64,000 nucleotides of DNA from Pseudomonas protegens (GTDB lineage Bacteria > Pseudomonadota > Gammaproteobacteria > Pseudomonadales > Pseudomonadaceae). The stretch covers positions 5,255,001-5,319,000 of the forward strand of contig NZ_CP060201.1 in the NCBI RefSeq assembly GCF_013407925.2, written 5' to 3'. Below the pieces are notes generated by a model. The model had not been told where the DNA came from. It saw only the letters and a program-made list of their open reading frames with translations, and made no database searches. The translations under genes and the position numbers were made by a program. Of the stretch, positions 1 to 8,605 are shown piece after piece (the first letter of the stretch is position 1; the number at the start of each line of letters is the position of its first letter).

Positions 1-175
1 AAGAACTACAACGAGTTAACGCTGTCTTTTGTTGCCAGAAGCAGGTTGCGGCCAGGCCTTTTGCCGCCGTTCCGCTGCTCTTTCGCACCTTGCCAGCGCT
101 CAAGGCGCTCTGTTTTTGTCGATCAAGCCTTCAAGAAGCGACGAAGGGTTGAACAGCATTCCCTGCGGAGAACGG

Positions 176-1597
176 ATGACCCGACCCTCGATCTTGCTCG
201 CGCTGTGCCTGTCGTTGCTGCTGCCCTTGCCGGCGCTGGCGCGCCTGGCCGGACCGCCGGAAGCCCTGGCATCCGGCAAGGTCCGGGATCTGGCGGAGAT
301 CCGCAGCAGTCGCGTGCTGCGGGTGCTGGTCAATCAGAGCCGCAACAGTTCCGGTGAGGTCCAAGGGCAGGCGATTGGCGTCGAATACCACCGCCTGCGC
401 GCGTTCGAGCAATACCTCAATGGTCATGCCCGTGATGGTCAGGAGATCAGCCTCAAGATCATTCCCAAGGCCAAGGATCAACTGCTGGGTGCTTTGCAAC
501 GTGGCGAGGGCGATCTGGTGGCGCCCGGGGAGTTGCTGGAAGCTCTGCCGGGCCATGCGGTCAGCTCCAGCGATCCCATCGTCAGCAATGTTCCGCTGCT
601 GTTGGTAGGCATCAAGGGCAAGCGTCGTTACACGCGGATCGAACAGCTGTCCGGCAAGACGCTGGCCCTGACCACCGGCAGTGCCGCCGGCGAGGCGGTG
701 AATCAGATCAATCAGCGCCTGGCGTTGCACAAGCTGGCGCCGATCAAGGTCGAGTGGGTGGACCCGAGTCTGGCGGTGGAGGACGTGCTGGAAATGGTCC
801 AGGGGGGCATCTTTCACCTGACCATTGTCGAGCAGCCGATTGCCGAGCGCTGGAGCAAGATCCTGCCCAAGCTGCGTTTCGACCGGCAGTTGAAGATCAG
901 CGAGCCGGGCGAGGAGCACTGGTTTGTGCGGCGCGATGCATCGATGCTGCGGGCCAGCATCGATCGTTTTCTCAAGAGCTATAAGACCCCGGCGGATCAG
1001 GATGTGGCGTTCCTGCGCATCTATCGGCGGCAGTACCAGGTGCATTACCCCCTGGCCCAAGCCGATCGCCAGCGCCTGGAAAAACTGCGTCCGGTGTTGC
1101 AGAAGCATGCCGGGGAACAAGGCATGGACTGGCTGAATCTGGCGGCTCTGGCTTTCAAGGAGTCGGCGCTGCAACCCAGCGCCAGGAGCGGTAGCGGCCC
1201 GACCGGCCTGATGCAGATCACGCCTTCGGCGGCGCAACGGGTCGGGGTCAACAATATCCAGTCCCTCGATAGCAATGTGCAGGCCGGGGCCAAGTACCTG
1301 GCGATGATTCGCCGCAAGTTCTTTGCCAGTCCCAAGCTCAACGAACGTGAGCGAATGGCGTTTGTCCTGGCCGCCTACAACATGGGGCCGGAACGGGTGC
1401 AGGGCATGCGCAGCGAAGCCCGGCGTCGTGGGCTCAATCCCAATCAGTGGTTTTTCCAGGTCGAGCGGATCGCCATGGAGCAGGTGGGTATGGGAGCGGT
1501 CAGCTATGTTAATAGCGTCAACAAATACTATCTGGCCTTTGACCGTGAACGGGACTCTCTGGAGCCTCGGGAGCGAAAAGTTGCGTCTCGCAAATAA
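176..1597 (+). CDS. MltF-like membrane-bound lytic murein transglycosylase
   Basis: Cleaves the glycan strands of peptidoglycan at the outer membrane or periplasm. The 473-residue protein starts with a signal peptide (hydrophobic LALCLSLLLPLPALA), followed by a solute-binding-protein-like domain (about residues 40-300) and a C-terminal SLT transglycosylase domain (about 315-460). The SLT domain has the expected FKES motif with catalytic Glu329 and the downstream TGLMQIT motif. This two-domain order is that of MltF. The frame is open back to base 29, but the ATG at 176 places the signal peptide at the N-terminus. It may be the second MltF paralogue that pseudomonads carry. Bases 1-175 hold nothing else I can support. 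Confidence 0.9.
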   Translation: MTRPSILLALCLSLLLPLPALARLAGPPEALASGKVRDLAEIRSSRVLRVLVNQSRNSSGEVQGQAIGVEYHRLRAFEQYLNGHARDGQEISLKIIPKAKDQLLGALQRGEGDLVAPGELLEALPGHAVSSSDPIVSNVPLLLVGIKGKRRYTRIEQLSGKTLALTTGSAAGEAVNQINQRLALHKLAPIKVEWVDPSLAVEDVLEMVQGGIFHLTIVEQPIAERWSKILPKLRFDRQLKISEPGEEHWFVRRDASMLRASIDRFLKSYKTPADQDVAFLRIYRRQYQVHYPLAQADRQRLEKLRPVLQKHAGEQGMDWLNLAALAFKESALQPSARSGSGPTGLMQITPSAAQRVGVNNIQSLDSNVQAGAKYLAMIRRKFFASPKLNERERMAFVLAAYNMGPERVQGMRSEARRRGLNPNQWFFQVERIAMEQVGMGAVSYVNSVNKYYLAFDRERDSLEPRERKVASRK

Positions 1598-1699
1598 TCG
1601 AAAATACTGATTGTTATCTCGGAATTATTCCGCTTTTAACATGATAAAAACTGATTAGTATGGCGACCAACTTCCCCGTCTTACACAGGACTACAGAGC

Positions 1700-2134
1700 A
1701 TGAGCACACTGATCAAAAACGTACTGAGCACTCGCGCCGGTTATGGCTTGACCGTTTTGCGGATTTTCGTCGGCATCATCTTTGCGGCCCACGGCTCGCA
1801 GAAGCTCTTTGGCTGGTTCGGTGGTGGTGGCCTGGCGGGAACGGCTCAGTGGATGGAGAGCATCGGCCTGGCGCCGGGGTATCTGATGGCGTTGCTGGCC
1901 GGTGGTACCGAGTTCTTCGCCGGTCTGGCGTTGATCATCGGCCTGTTGGCGCGTCCCGCTGCCTTGGGCCTGTCGTTCACCTTGCTGGTGGCAATCTTCT
2001 CGGTGCATATCAGCAACGGTTTGTTCATGGCCAACAACGGCTATGAATTCGCCCTGGCGCTGTTGGGCGGTACCCTTGCGGTGCTGTTTGAAGGTGCCGG
2101 CAAACTGTCGCTGGATGCGACGATCGCCAAGTGA
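1700..2134 (+). CDS. DoxX family inner-membrane protein
   Basis: A 144-residue protein with four predicted membrane segments and the DoxX signatures GxxxxxHGxxKLFG near the start and GGxxE in the second helix (GGTEFFAGLALIIGL). DoxX proteins are small quinone-linked or redox-associated membrane proteins of poorly defined function. It is a single gene with its own short upstream region and a strong terminator about 70 bases downstream. Family assignment is secure. The physiological role is not. Confidence 0.9.
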   Translation: MSTLIKNVLSTRAGYGLTVLRIFVGIIFAAHGSQKLFGWFGGGGLAGTAQWMESIGLAPGYLMALLAGGTEFFAGLALIIGLLARPAALGLSFTLLVAIFSVHISNGLFMANNGYEFALALLGGTLAVLFEGAGKLSLDATIAK

Positions 2135-2203
2135 TCCGAGGGCTTTATCCATCCGTCGCTGGTGGCGTTTGGACGCTCTGGATCAACCCTTAGGAAAGTT
2201 TCC

Positions 2204-2229
2204 AAGGCCTGCCGATGCAGGCCTTTTTC
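2204..2229 (+). terminator. Rho-independent terminator of the DoxX gene
   Basis: Perfect 9-bp hairpin AAGGCCTGC / GCAGGCCTT with a 4-base loop, followed by a T run. Confidence 0.9.
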
Positions 2230-2243
2230 GTTGCTGCAAAATC

Positions 2244-2273
2244 TTGACACTGACCGGCCAGCTTCTCTAGGAT
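2244..2273 (+). promoter_or_regulatory. Sigma-70 promoter for the 2433 gene
   Basis: TTGACA at 2244-2249 and TAGGAT at 2268-2273 with an 18-bp spacer. Transcription should begin near 2280, leaving a leader of about 150 nt before the next start codon. Confidence 0.75.
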
Positions 2274-2279
2274 GCTGCT

Positions 2280-2432
2280 CATGCGCCGATTTAAACAGCT
2301 ACTTGCGGGGCGCCAGGTGAGTCGCAAGACCGCCGATAGAAGCTGCAGGCAGGCTTCGAAATACCGCTAAAGCGCTGGTTCGGTGTTGCCTCTCACCTGC
2401 CCGGCAGAAACCAGAGGCAGAGACACAATACG
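2280..2432 (+). promoter_or_regulatory. Structured 5' leader, possible cis-regulatory RNA
   Basis: Three successive hairpins can be drawn: CTTGCG 2302-2307 with CGCAAG 2323-2328; GAAGC 2339-2343 with GCTTC 2353-2357; and TGCCTCT 2387-2393 with AGAGGCA 2413-2419, which encloses a nested CTGC/GCAG stem. The third hairpin buries the purine-rich AGAGG stretch just upstream of the ATG, so folding could gate translation. I do not recognise a known riboswitch class here (cobalamin, SAM and TPP motifs are absent). Confidence 0.5.
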
Positions 2433-2741
2433 ATGAATGCACCACGCCCCCTTGTACGTCTTGCGCCGCTCACGGCGAGCCTTTCCCAGCGCAACCCGAA
2501 AATCCTGCTTGGCGGCAAGCACCAACCCACCCTGTTGCGTTATCTCGATGGCTGGCCACGGCGTTCCGTGGGCCCGGCGGCCTTTCTGATTCAGTTTGTC
2601 GAAGAGGGCGAGTCCCTGGCTCGTTTTGCCAGTGACAGCTTTGATCTGGCGGTCATTCCGGCGCCCAGTGCCGAGCATGCCGCTGAAGTCATCAAGCAAT
2701 TGACCCGCGTCGCTCGCCAAGGGCTGATCATTCGCCGCTAG
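2433..2741 (+). CDS. Conserved small protein of unknown function
   Basis: A 102-residue soluble protein. I do not recognise a characterised family. The second half (around SFDLAVIP and ending in IKQLTRVARQGLIIRR) resembles the back part of a class I methyltransferase fold, where a FDL[AV] strand precedes a helix and an LxxGG-type strand. The SAM-binding glycine loop is missing, so it cannot be an intact enzyme of that family. It sits behind a strong promoter and a structured leader, which argues that it is expressed and controlled after transcription initiation. Confidence 0.65.
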   Translation: MNAPRPLVRLAPLTASLSQRNPKILLGGKHQPTLLRYLDGWPRRSVGPAAFLIQFVEEGESLARFASDSFDLAVIPAPSAEHAAEVIKQLTRVARQGLIIRR

Positions 2742-2879
2742 AGGCGGCTCCGACGGCGCTGTGCAGCTTGCTGCTGAACTGCGCCGTATTCAGATGATGA
2801 TTGCATCGAGCAGAGAATGGCTGGCGTATTTCCAGCTGTGGGGTTGCCCCTTGCTCATGAAGTGATCGGGGCTCGCAAT

Positions 2880-3509
2880 TCAAACAACCGCATTGCGTTT
2901 TGCCAGTTCAGCCAGGGCCACCAGGTTGGAAATGTTGAAGCGCTTGAGCAAACGCACTTTGTAGGTACTGACGGTCTTGTGGCTGATCAGCAGGGCGTCG
3001 GCGATCTGCTGATTGTTCAGGCCGGTGGCCAGCAGTTTCAGGACGGTGATCTCGCGATCGGTCAGGCGGGAGATCAGTACGCTTTCCTGGCTGGCAGCAT
3101 TGGTGTTCTGCTGCAGGATATTGATGGTGTCCTCCGGGAAGTAGCTGTACCCGGACAGAATCGCTTTCACTGCATTGGCCAGTTCGTGAAGATTCTCGGT
3201 CTTGCACAGAAAGCCCGCGGCTCCGGCCTGCAGGCAGCGCAACGCGAAGTTCTTCGAATCGCTGGAAGTCAAAACCAGGGTCTTCACATGCAGGTCTGCG
3301 GACTTGATATGGGCGATGACCGAGAACCCGTCCAGGTTGGGAATCCCCAGGTCGAGGATCAACAGGTCCGGCATGTGTTTACGCACCAGTTGCACGGCGT
3401 CCGCACCGTTGTCGGCCTCAGCGACGATGGTGTGGTGATGGGGTTCCAGCACCGACCTGATGGCCAGTCGGATCAGTGGGTGGTCATCGACGATAATGAT
3501 GTTGCCCAT
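2880..3509 (-). CDS. Orphan LuxR/NarL-type response regulator
   Basis: A 209-residue regulator with a receiver domain (acid pocket Asp8-Asp9, phospho-acceptor Asp53 in LILDLG, conserved Thr and Lys further on) and a C-terminal LuxR-type helix-turn-helix (LTDREITVLKLLATGLNNQQIA, then ISHKTVSTYK). No histidine kinase lies beside it. The closest relative in this window is the regulator at 44622-45248, which has the same length class and the same recognition-helix stretch SHKTVSTYK. It belongs to the BvgA/EvgA-like group that usually works with unorthodox hybrid kinases, so it may be served by a remote kinase. Target genes cannot be read from the sequence. Confidence 0.9.
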   Translation of the reverse strand: MGNIIIVDDHPLIRLAIRSVLEPHHHTIVAEADNGADAVQLVRKHMPDLLILDLGIPNLDGFSVIAHIKSADLHVKTLVLTSSDSKNFALRCLQAGAAGFLCKTENLHELANAVKAILSGYSYFPEDTINILQQNTNAASQESVLISRLTDREITVLKLLATGLNNQQIADALLISHKTVSTYKVRLLKRFNISNLVALAELAKRNAVV

Positions 3510-3810
3510 TTAGTGCATTCCCTTTGTCTTTTTAGAGGTTTTGGTCGTTGGTGGCGGGTTCTTTGCGGAGGTTGATTGCAAGTGGTCAGACGTGCCGAGT
3601 ACAAACGCTGTTGCTTAAAATGTGTCTGAGGCCGCAAGCCTCGGCGGTTTGGCTCTATGATTGGCCGACCTCTCTGAAATCTAAATCGGACAAATCTGAT
3701 AGTGCGGCGTCAACGATTCACGGGGAGGGCAGCCGCCCGAGATCGGCCGGGTTCATCGGTCAATTCGAATAACAGAACAGCCGCTACAAGGCTGGAAGGT
3801 GACAAGCCAA
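3510..3810. other. Intergenic region, divergent promoters presumed
   Basis: About 300 bases between the divergent orphan regulator and greB. It holds a short hairpin (GAGGC 3628-3632 / GCCTC 3638-3642) without a T run. No convincing ORF or sigma-70 promoter stands out. Confidence 0.5.
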
Positions 3811-4284
3811 TTGAGTACCAAGCTCATCACGCAGGATGGTTACGACGCACTGAAGCAGGAGCTGGATTACCTGTGGCGGGAGAAACGTCCGGATATCACC
3901 CAGAAAGTTACCTGGGCCGCGTCCCTGGGCGATCGCAGCGAGAATGCTGACTATCAGTACAACAAGAAGCTGCTGCGGGAGATCGATCGTCGGGTGCGCT
4001 ACATCCGCAAGCGCCTGGAAGACATGAAAGTGGTGTCCTATGCCCCGGAGCAGGAAGGCCGGGTATTTTTCGGTGCCTGGGTCGAGGTGGAAAACGAAGC
4101 TGGCGAGATCAAGCGCTTTCGTATCGTCGGTTATGACGAGATCTATCTGCGCAAGGACTACATATCCATCGACTCGCCGATGGCCAGGGCCCTGCTGAAG
4201 AAGGAAGTGGGCGACGAAGCCATTGTTCATACCCCGGCAGGTGAAACCTGCTGGTGGATCAACCAGATCGAGTATGTGAAGTAG
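3811..4284 (+). CDS. greB: Transcription elongation factor GreB
   Basis: Stimulates transcript cleavage by backtracked RNA polymerase. The protein has the N-terminal coiled coil with the acidic tip (GDRSENADYQY) and the C-terminal FKBP-like domain (GRVFFGAWVE, RIVGYDE, SIDSPMARALL), in the order and length of GreB (157 residues against about 158 in E. coli). The start is probably the TTG at 3811, because GGAAGG lies about 11 bases upstream; a GTG at 3799 would add four residues and lacks a good ribosome-binding site. Confidence 0.93.
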   Translation: MSTKLITQDGYDALKQELDYLWREKRPDITQKVTWAASLGDRSENADYQYNKKLLREIDRRVRYIRKRLEDMKVVSYAPEQEGRVFFGAWVEVENEAGEIKRFRIVGYDEIYLRKDYISIDSPMARALLKKEVGDEAIVHTPAGETCWWINQIEYVK

Positions 4285-4317
4285 GCTCGGCAGCCGGCGC
4301 TGGCGAGCCATGAGTCT

Positions 4318-6822
4318 TCAGCCTTCGCGCAAGACACTCAAGGGGCTGGCGTTCAACGCCCGGCGGGCGCCGAAAATGCCGGCCCCGCCAACCAGCAGCG
4401 CGCCAACCAGCGGCAGCAGCAAGAGCCAGGGGTGGGGATGCCAGGGCAAGTCGAAGGCAAACCGGTAGAGCACCAGGCTGATCAGTTCGCTGCCCAGGGC
4501 CGCCAGCAGGCCGCTGACCGCTCCAAGCAGGCCGAATTCGATTCGCCGGGCCTTGACCAGCAACCTGCGTTCGGCGCCGAGGGCGCGTAGCAGCGCACCT
4601 TGGCGAATACGTTCGTCCAAGGTGGCTTGCAGGCCGGAAAACAGCACGGCCATTCCCGCCGCCAGGACAAACAGCAGCACATATTCCACCGCCAGAGTGA
4701 CCTGGGCCAGGATGCTGCGCAGTTGCTCCAGCAGGGCCTCCACTTGAAGGATGGTGACCGCCGGAAAAGCCCTGGACAGTTCGACGATCTGCTGGTCGTG
4801 CCCCGGACTCAGGTAAAAGCTGGTGAGGTAGGTGGCGGGCAGGTCCTTCAAGGTGCCTGGCTGGAAGATCATGAAGAAGTTCGGTTGGAAGTTGTCCCAG
4901 TTGATGCTGCGCAGGCTGGTGACCTGGGCCTCCCGATCGACTCCCGCGACGCTGAAGATCAGGCGGTCACCCAGCTTCAACTTCAGGCTTTGTGCCACCT
5001 TGGCCTCCACGGACACGCCAGGCACCGGGTCATTGGTCGGGGTCGACCACCATTGGCCTGCGGTGATGCTGTTGCCGGCAGGCAGATCAGCGGCCCAGGT
5101 CAGGCTCAGATCACGCTGAACGGCCCGGTCACCACTGGAGTCCTTGCTGACAATCTCCCTCACAGGTTCGCCATTGATGCTCACCAGGCGTCCGGGAACC
5201 ACTGGATACAGTGGCGCCGAGGGCGCCGAGAGTTGTACCAGGCGGTCACTGAAGGCCTGCTTTTCGGCCGGCAGGATATTCAGGGCAAAGTAGTTCGGGG
5301 CATTTTTGGGCAACTGGTTCTGCCAGGTGTCCAGCAGTTCGCCCCGCAGCAGGGCGATCAAGGCCATGGACAGCAGAATCAGGCCGAAGGCCAGGGATTG
5401 CCCGGCCGCTGCCAGCGGGTGACGCAGCAACTGGCCCAGGCCCAGGCGCCAGGGCAGGGAGGACCGGGCCAGCAGGCGGCGCAGGCTTTGCAGCAGCAAC
5501 AGCAGCAATCCGCCCAGGAGCAATGCGGCTATCAAGCCGCCGCCGAGCAGGGCGAAGGTCAGCAGTAGATCCAGACTCAAGCGCCACATGATCAAGCCCA
5601 GGGCAAATAGCGCGGCGCCGTAGATCATCCAGGTGCTGGAGGGAATCGGTAGCAGGTCGCGCCGCAGGACCCGTAAAGGCGGGACCCGGCCCAGCGCGGC
5701 CAGGGGCGGCAAGGCGAATCCCGCCAGGGCGACCAGCCCGGTGCCAATCCCGGCGATGGCTGGCAGCAGTCCTCCAGGCGGCACGTCGTTGGGCAAAAGA
5801 TCATGCAGCAGATAGAACAGGCCAAGCTGGGCCAGCCAGCCCAGCAAGGCTCCGCTGAGGCTGGCCAGCAGTCCCAGCACTGCCAATTGCACGCTGAACA
5901 GCAGCATGGTTTCCCGGCGTGACAATCCCAGGCAGCGCAGCAGGGCGCTGGCATCGAAGCGGCGGGCGGCAAAGCGATTGGCCGATAAGGCCACGGCGAC
6001 ACCCGAGAGCAGCACTGCCACCAGGCTGGCCATGTTCAGGTAGCGTTCGGCCTTGCCCAGGGCGCCACCAATCTGCTGGTTGCCATCTCGGGCATCCTGC
6101 AGTCGCTGGTTGGCCGCCAGTCCCGGTTTGATCAATTGGCGGTAGCGTTCGAGGGCTGCGGCAGGGCCGCGCCAGAGCTCCTTGTAGCTGACCCGGCTGC
6201 CAGGCTGGACGACGCCGGTGGCTTGCAGGTCGTCCAGGCTGATCAGCACCCGGGGCGTCAGGCTGTAGAAGTTGCCGGCTCGGTCGGGCTCATAGGTCAG
6301 GACCCGCGCCAGGCGCAAGGTCTGCAGGCCGACATCGATGCTGTCTCCGATCTTCAGGTTCAGGGCGGTCAACAGTCGCGACTCGACCCAGGCCTCGCCC
6401 GCCTTCGGCCCCCCGCCCGATTCCTCTGTGGCGTAGGGAGCTGCCGCGCTCTTGAGCTGGCCGCGAAGCGGGTAGGCGGAGTCCACGGCCTTGATGCTCG
6501 ACAGCTGGATGCCGTTGTCCGTGGCGATGACGCTGGAGAACTCGACAATGCGCGCATGCTGAAGCCCAAGTTCGCGCCCGCTGTCGATTTGTTCCGGGCG
6601 GGCCGGCGAGCTGCCTTCTAACAGCAGGTCAGCGCCGAGAAACTCGGTGGCCCGCAGCAACATGGCGCCATTGAGACGGGCGCCGAAGTAGCCGATGGCG
6701 GTACTTGCCGCTACGGCGACCAGCAATGCAAAGAACAATACGCGCAACTCGCCGGCGCGGGCGTCGCGCAGCAATTGGCGGAAGGCGAGGCTGAACAGGC
6801 GCAACAGCGGCATGCGTGCCAT
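4318..6822 (-). CDS. FtsX-like ABC transporter permease
   Basis: An 834-residue permease with an N-terminal membrane helix, a large periplasmic domain (about residues 45-240), three helices, a central helical part, a second periplasmic domain and a final group of helices. This is the duplicated FtsX/MacB-type layout of the YbbP family. The start codon overlaps the stop of the ATPase gene by one base (TGATG), so the two are translationally coupled. The pair probably moves lipophilic substrates or acts on envelope lipoproteins, as inferred from relatives such as LolCDE and YbbAP; the substrate is unknown. The gene ends just 33 bases from the oppositely oriented greB. Confidence 0.9.
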   Translation of the reverse strand: MARMPLLRLFSLAFRQLLRDARAGELRVLFFALLVAVAASTAIGYFGARLNGAMLLRATEFLGADLLLEGSSPARPEQIDSGRELGLQHARIVEFSSVIATDNGIQLSSIKAVDSAYPLRGQLKSAAAPYATEESGGGPKAGEAWVESRLLTALNLKIGDSIDVGLQTLRLARVLTYEPDRAGNFYSLTPRVLISLDDLQATGVVQPGSRVSYKELWRGPAAALERYRQLIKPGLAANQRLQDARDGNQQIGGALGKAERYLNMASLVAVLLSGVAVALSANRFAARRFDASALLRCLGLSRRETMLLFSVQLAVLGLLASLSGALLGWLAQLGLFYLLHDLLPNDVPPGGLLPAIAGIGTGLVALAGFALPPLAALGRVPPLRVLRRDLLPIPSSTWMIYGAALFALGLIMWRLSLDLLLTFALLGGGLIAALLLGGLLLLLLQSLRRLLARSSLPWRLGLGQLLRHPLAAAGQSLAFGLILLSMALIALLRGELLDTWQNQLPKNAPNYFALNILPAEKQAFSDRLVQLSAPSAPLYPVVPGRLVSINGEPVREIVSKDSSGDRAVQRDLSLTWAADLPAGNSITAGQWWSTPTNDPVPGVSVEAKVAQSLKLKLGDRLIFSVAGVDREAQVTSLRSINWDNFQPNFFMIFQPGTLKDLPATYLTSFYLSPGHDQQIVELSRAFPAVTILQVEALLEQLRSILAQVTLAVEYVLLFVLAAGMAVLFSGLQATLDERIRQGALLRALGAERRLLVKARRIEFGLLGAVSGLLAALGSELISLVLYRFAFDLPWHPHPWLLLLPLVGALLVGGAGIFGARRALNASPLSVLREG

Positions 6823-7505
6823 CAAGGCTCCAGAGGGGCGACCAGCAAGCCCGCTTCAAGACGGATCAGGCGCCGGCAGCGATGGGCCAGGCGTTCATCG
6901 TGGGTCACCAGCACCAGGGTGGTGCCGCTTTCCTTGTTGAGTTCGAACAACAGGTCACTGATGCGTTCGCCGGTGTGACTGTCGAGGTTGCCGGTGGGTT
7001 CATCGGCAAACAGCACGTCGGGTTCGGCGGCAAAGGCCCGGGCGATGGCTACTCGTTGCTGCTCGCCGCCGGACAGCTGGCGCGGCGAGTGGCTCAGGCG
7101 CTGGCCGAGGCCGACTCGCTGCAGCAACTCGGTGGCCCGTTCTCGAGCGTCACGGCGGCCATCCAGTTCCAGGGGCAGCATGACGTTTTCCAGAGCGTTG
7201 AGGCTGTCGAGCAGTTGAAAGGATTGGAAGACGAATCCCACATGTTCGGCCCTGATCCGCGCCCGCTGGTCCTCATCCAGGCGGCTCAGGGCCTGACCGG
7301 CGAGGGTCACTTCACCGCTGCTGGGCAGGTCGAGTCCGGCAAGCAGGCCGAGCAGGGTGGATTTACCGGAGCCGGAGGCGCCGACGATGGCCAGGCTGTC
7401 GCCCTGATTCAGCTCCAGGTCGAGTTCGTGCAGGATGGTCAGTTCACCTTCCGCGCTGGGAACCACTTTGCTAAGGTTCCGCGCAGTGAGAATGCTTGCG
7501 CCCAT
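6822..7505 (-). CDS. ABC transporter ATP-binding protein, YbbA/LolD type
   Basis: A 227-residue ATPase with Walker [10 protein letters not shown], signature LSGGEQQR, Walker B VLFADEPT followed by GNLD, and a switch histidine in [10 protein letters not shown]. The GNLD extension is typical of ATPases that serve FtsX/MacB-type permeases, and the permease follows in an overlapping frame. The frame is open further upstream, but the ATG at 7505 gives the usual N-terminus (ILTARNLSK). Only ten bases separate its start from that of the divergent tesA, so its promoter must lie within tesA. This gene-pair arrangement beside TesA is known from other bacteria (ybbA-tesA). Confidence 0.92.
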   Translation of the reverse strand: MGASILTARNLSKVVPSAEGELTILHELDLELNQGDSLAIVGASGSGKSTLLGLLAGLDLPSSGEVTLAGQALSRLDEDQRARIRAEHVGFVFQSFQLLDSLNALENVMLPLELDGRRDARERATELLQRVGLGQRLSHSPRQLSGGEQQRVAIARAFAAEPDVLFADEPTGNLDSHTGERISDLLFELNKESGTTLVLVTHDERLAHRCRRLIRLEAGLLVAPLEP

Positions 7506-7515
7506 GGAGAATCCG

Positions 7516-8121
7516 ATGCGTGTATGGTTTTTGAGTGCCGGCCTGGCCTTGATATGCATGGCCCAGAACGCAGCGGCGGGTACGGTCCTGATCGTGGGCG
7601 ATAGTATCAGTGCGGCTTTCGGCCTGGATACCCGCGAAGGTTGGGTGGCCCTGCTGGAGAAGCGGCTCAAGGACCAGGGTTTTAGCGACAAGGTGGTCAA
7701 CGCCTCGGTCAGCGGCGACACCAGCGCAGGTGGGCAGGCGCGGCTGCCGGCGCTGCTTGCAGCGCATAAGCCGCAGGTGGTGATCCTTGAATTGGGTGGC
7801 AACGACGGCTTGCGCGGCCAGCCGCCGCAGCAATTGCAACAAAATCTTGCCTCGATGATCGACAGTGCCCAGGCCGATGGGGCCAAGGTCCTGCTGTTGG
7901 GCATGCAGTTGCCGCCCAATTACGGTGTGCGCTACACCCAGGCGTTCGCCCAGGTCTACAGCCAGCTGGCCAGCGACAAGCAGGTGGCCCTGGTGCCGTT
8001 TTTTCTCGAAGGGGTCGGCGGTCATCCCGAGCTGATGCAGGCGGACGGTTTGCACCCTGCAGCAGCGGCCCAGGGCAAGTTGCTGGAAAATGTCTGGCCG
8101 ACGCTAAAACCGCTGCTTTGA
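7516..8121 (+). CDS. tesA: Arylesterase/acyl-CoA thioesterase TesA (SGNH hydrolase)
   Basis: Periplasmic SGNH-family esterase with thioesterase and lysophospholipase activity in characterised relatives. The 201 residues include a signal peptide and the four SGNH blocks: GDSIS with nucleophile Ser30, the Gly in block II, GGNDGLRG, and the Asp177/His180 pair in DGLHP. The start is the ATG at 7516, with GGAGA five to nine bases before it; an in-frame ATG at 7504 has no ribosome-binding site. The length equals that of P. aeruginosa TesA as I recall it. The divergent ABC exporter starts ten bases away. Confidence 0.95.
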   Translation: MRVWFLSAGLALICMAQNAAAGTVLIVGDSISAAFGLDTREGWVALLEKRLKDQGFSDKVVNASVSGDTSAGGQARLPALLAAHKPQVVILELGGNDGLRGQPPQQLQQNLASMIDSAQADGAKVLLLGMQLPPNYGVRYTQAFAQVYSQLASDKQVALVPFFLEGVGGHPELMQADGLHPAAAAQGKLLENVWPTLKPLL

Positions 8122-8177
8122 CGCTTTTCTAGCGGCAGTGTTTCGGCTAATGTGGCGCCCCCGATTTGGAGCCCCCG

Positions 8178-8471
8178 ATGCCGCGTCCCGCCTGGTCCCT
8201 GTTTGCCTATCAACTGATCGAGCCTGATGAGCAGCTTGACCTGTTCGCCTGTCAGGAAGTTCGGGTGCATCTGGTGACTCGGCAGTTGGAATTGGGTGGT
8301 TCGGCCGACCGGACCCTGTGCGGCACGTTGCTGCCTGCGCAGCCGCGCTGGTCGGGCGTGGATCGGACGATTTTCCAGGACCAGCGACTCTGCCCTCTGT
8401 GCCGGGCGATTCTGGAGTCACAAAAGCGCGGGACGCCACCGATCTGGCCTGAGCTGCGCTTCGAGCTGTAG
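8178..8471 (+). CDS. Conserved small protein with CxxC motif, unknown function
   Basis: A 97-residue protein that I do not recognise as a named family. It has a CPLC pair near residue 73 and another cysteine in LCGTLLPAQ, which could form a metal site or disulfide. The start at 8178 is supported by GGAG with a 6-base spacer. It lies 56 bases downstream of tesA on the same strand, so co-transcription with tesA is possible. Confidence 0.7.
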   Translation: MPRPAWSLFAYQLIEPDEQLDLFACQEVRVHLVTRQLELGGSADRTLCGTLLPAQPRWSGVDRTIFQDQRLCPLCRAILESQKRGTPPIWPELRFEL

Positions 8472-8605
8472 GCGGTCGATCGCCGACCGTTGCGACAGGG
8501 ATTTCATGTGTCTGTGCTTGTCTCCCCGCTCGGCTCTCGTAGCCTGGGGGCGGGGGTGTACAATCGCGTTTCTATCACTCGTTGTTCATGCGAAGGATTA
8601 TCCGG

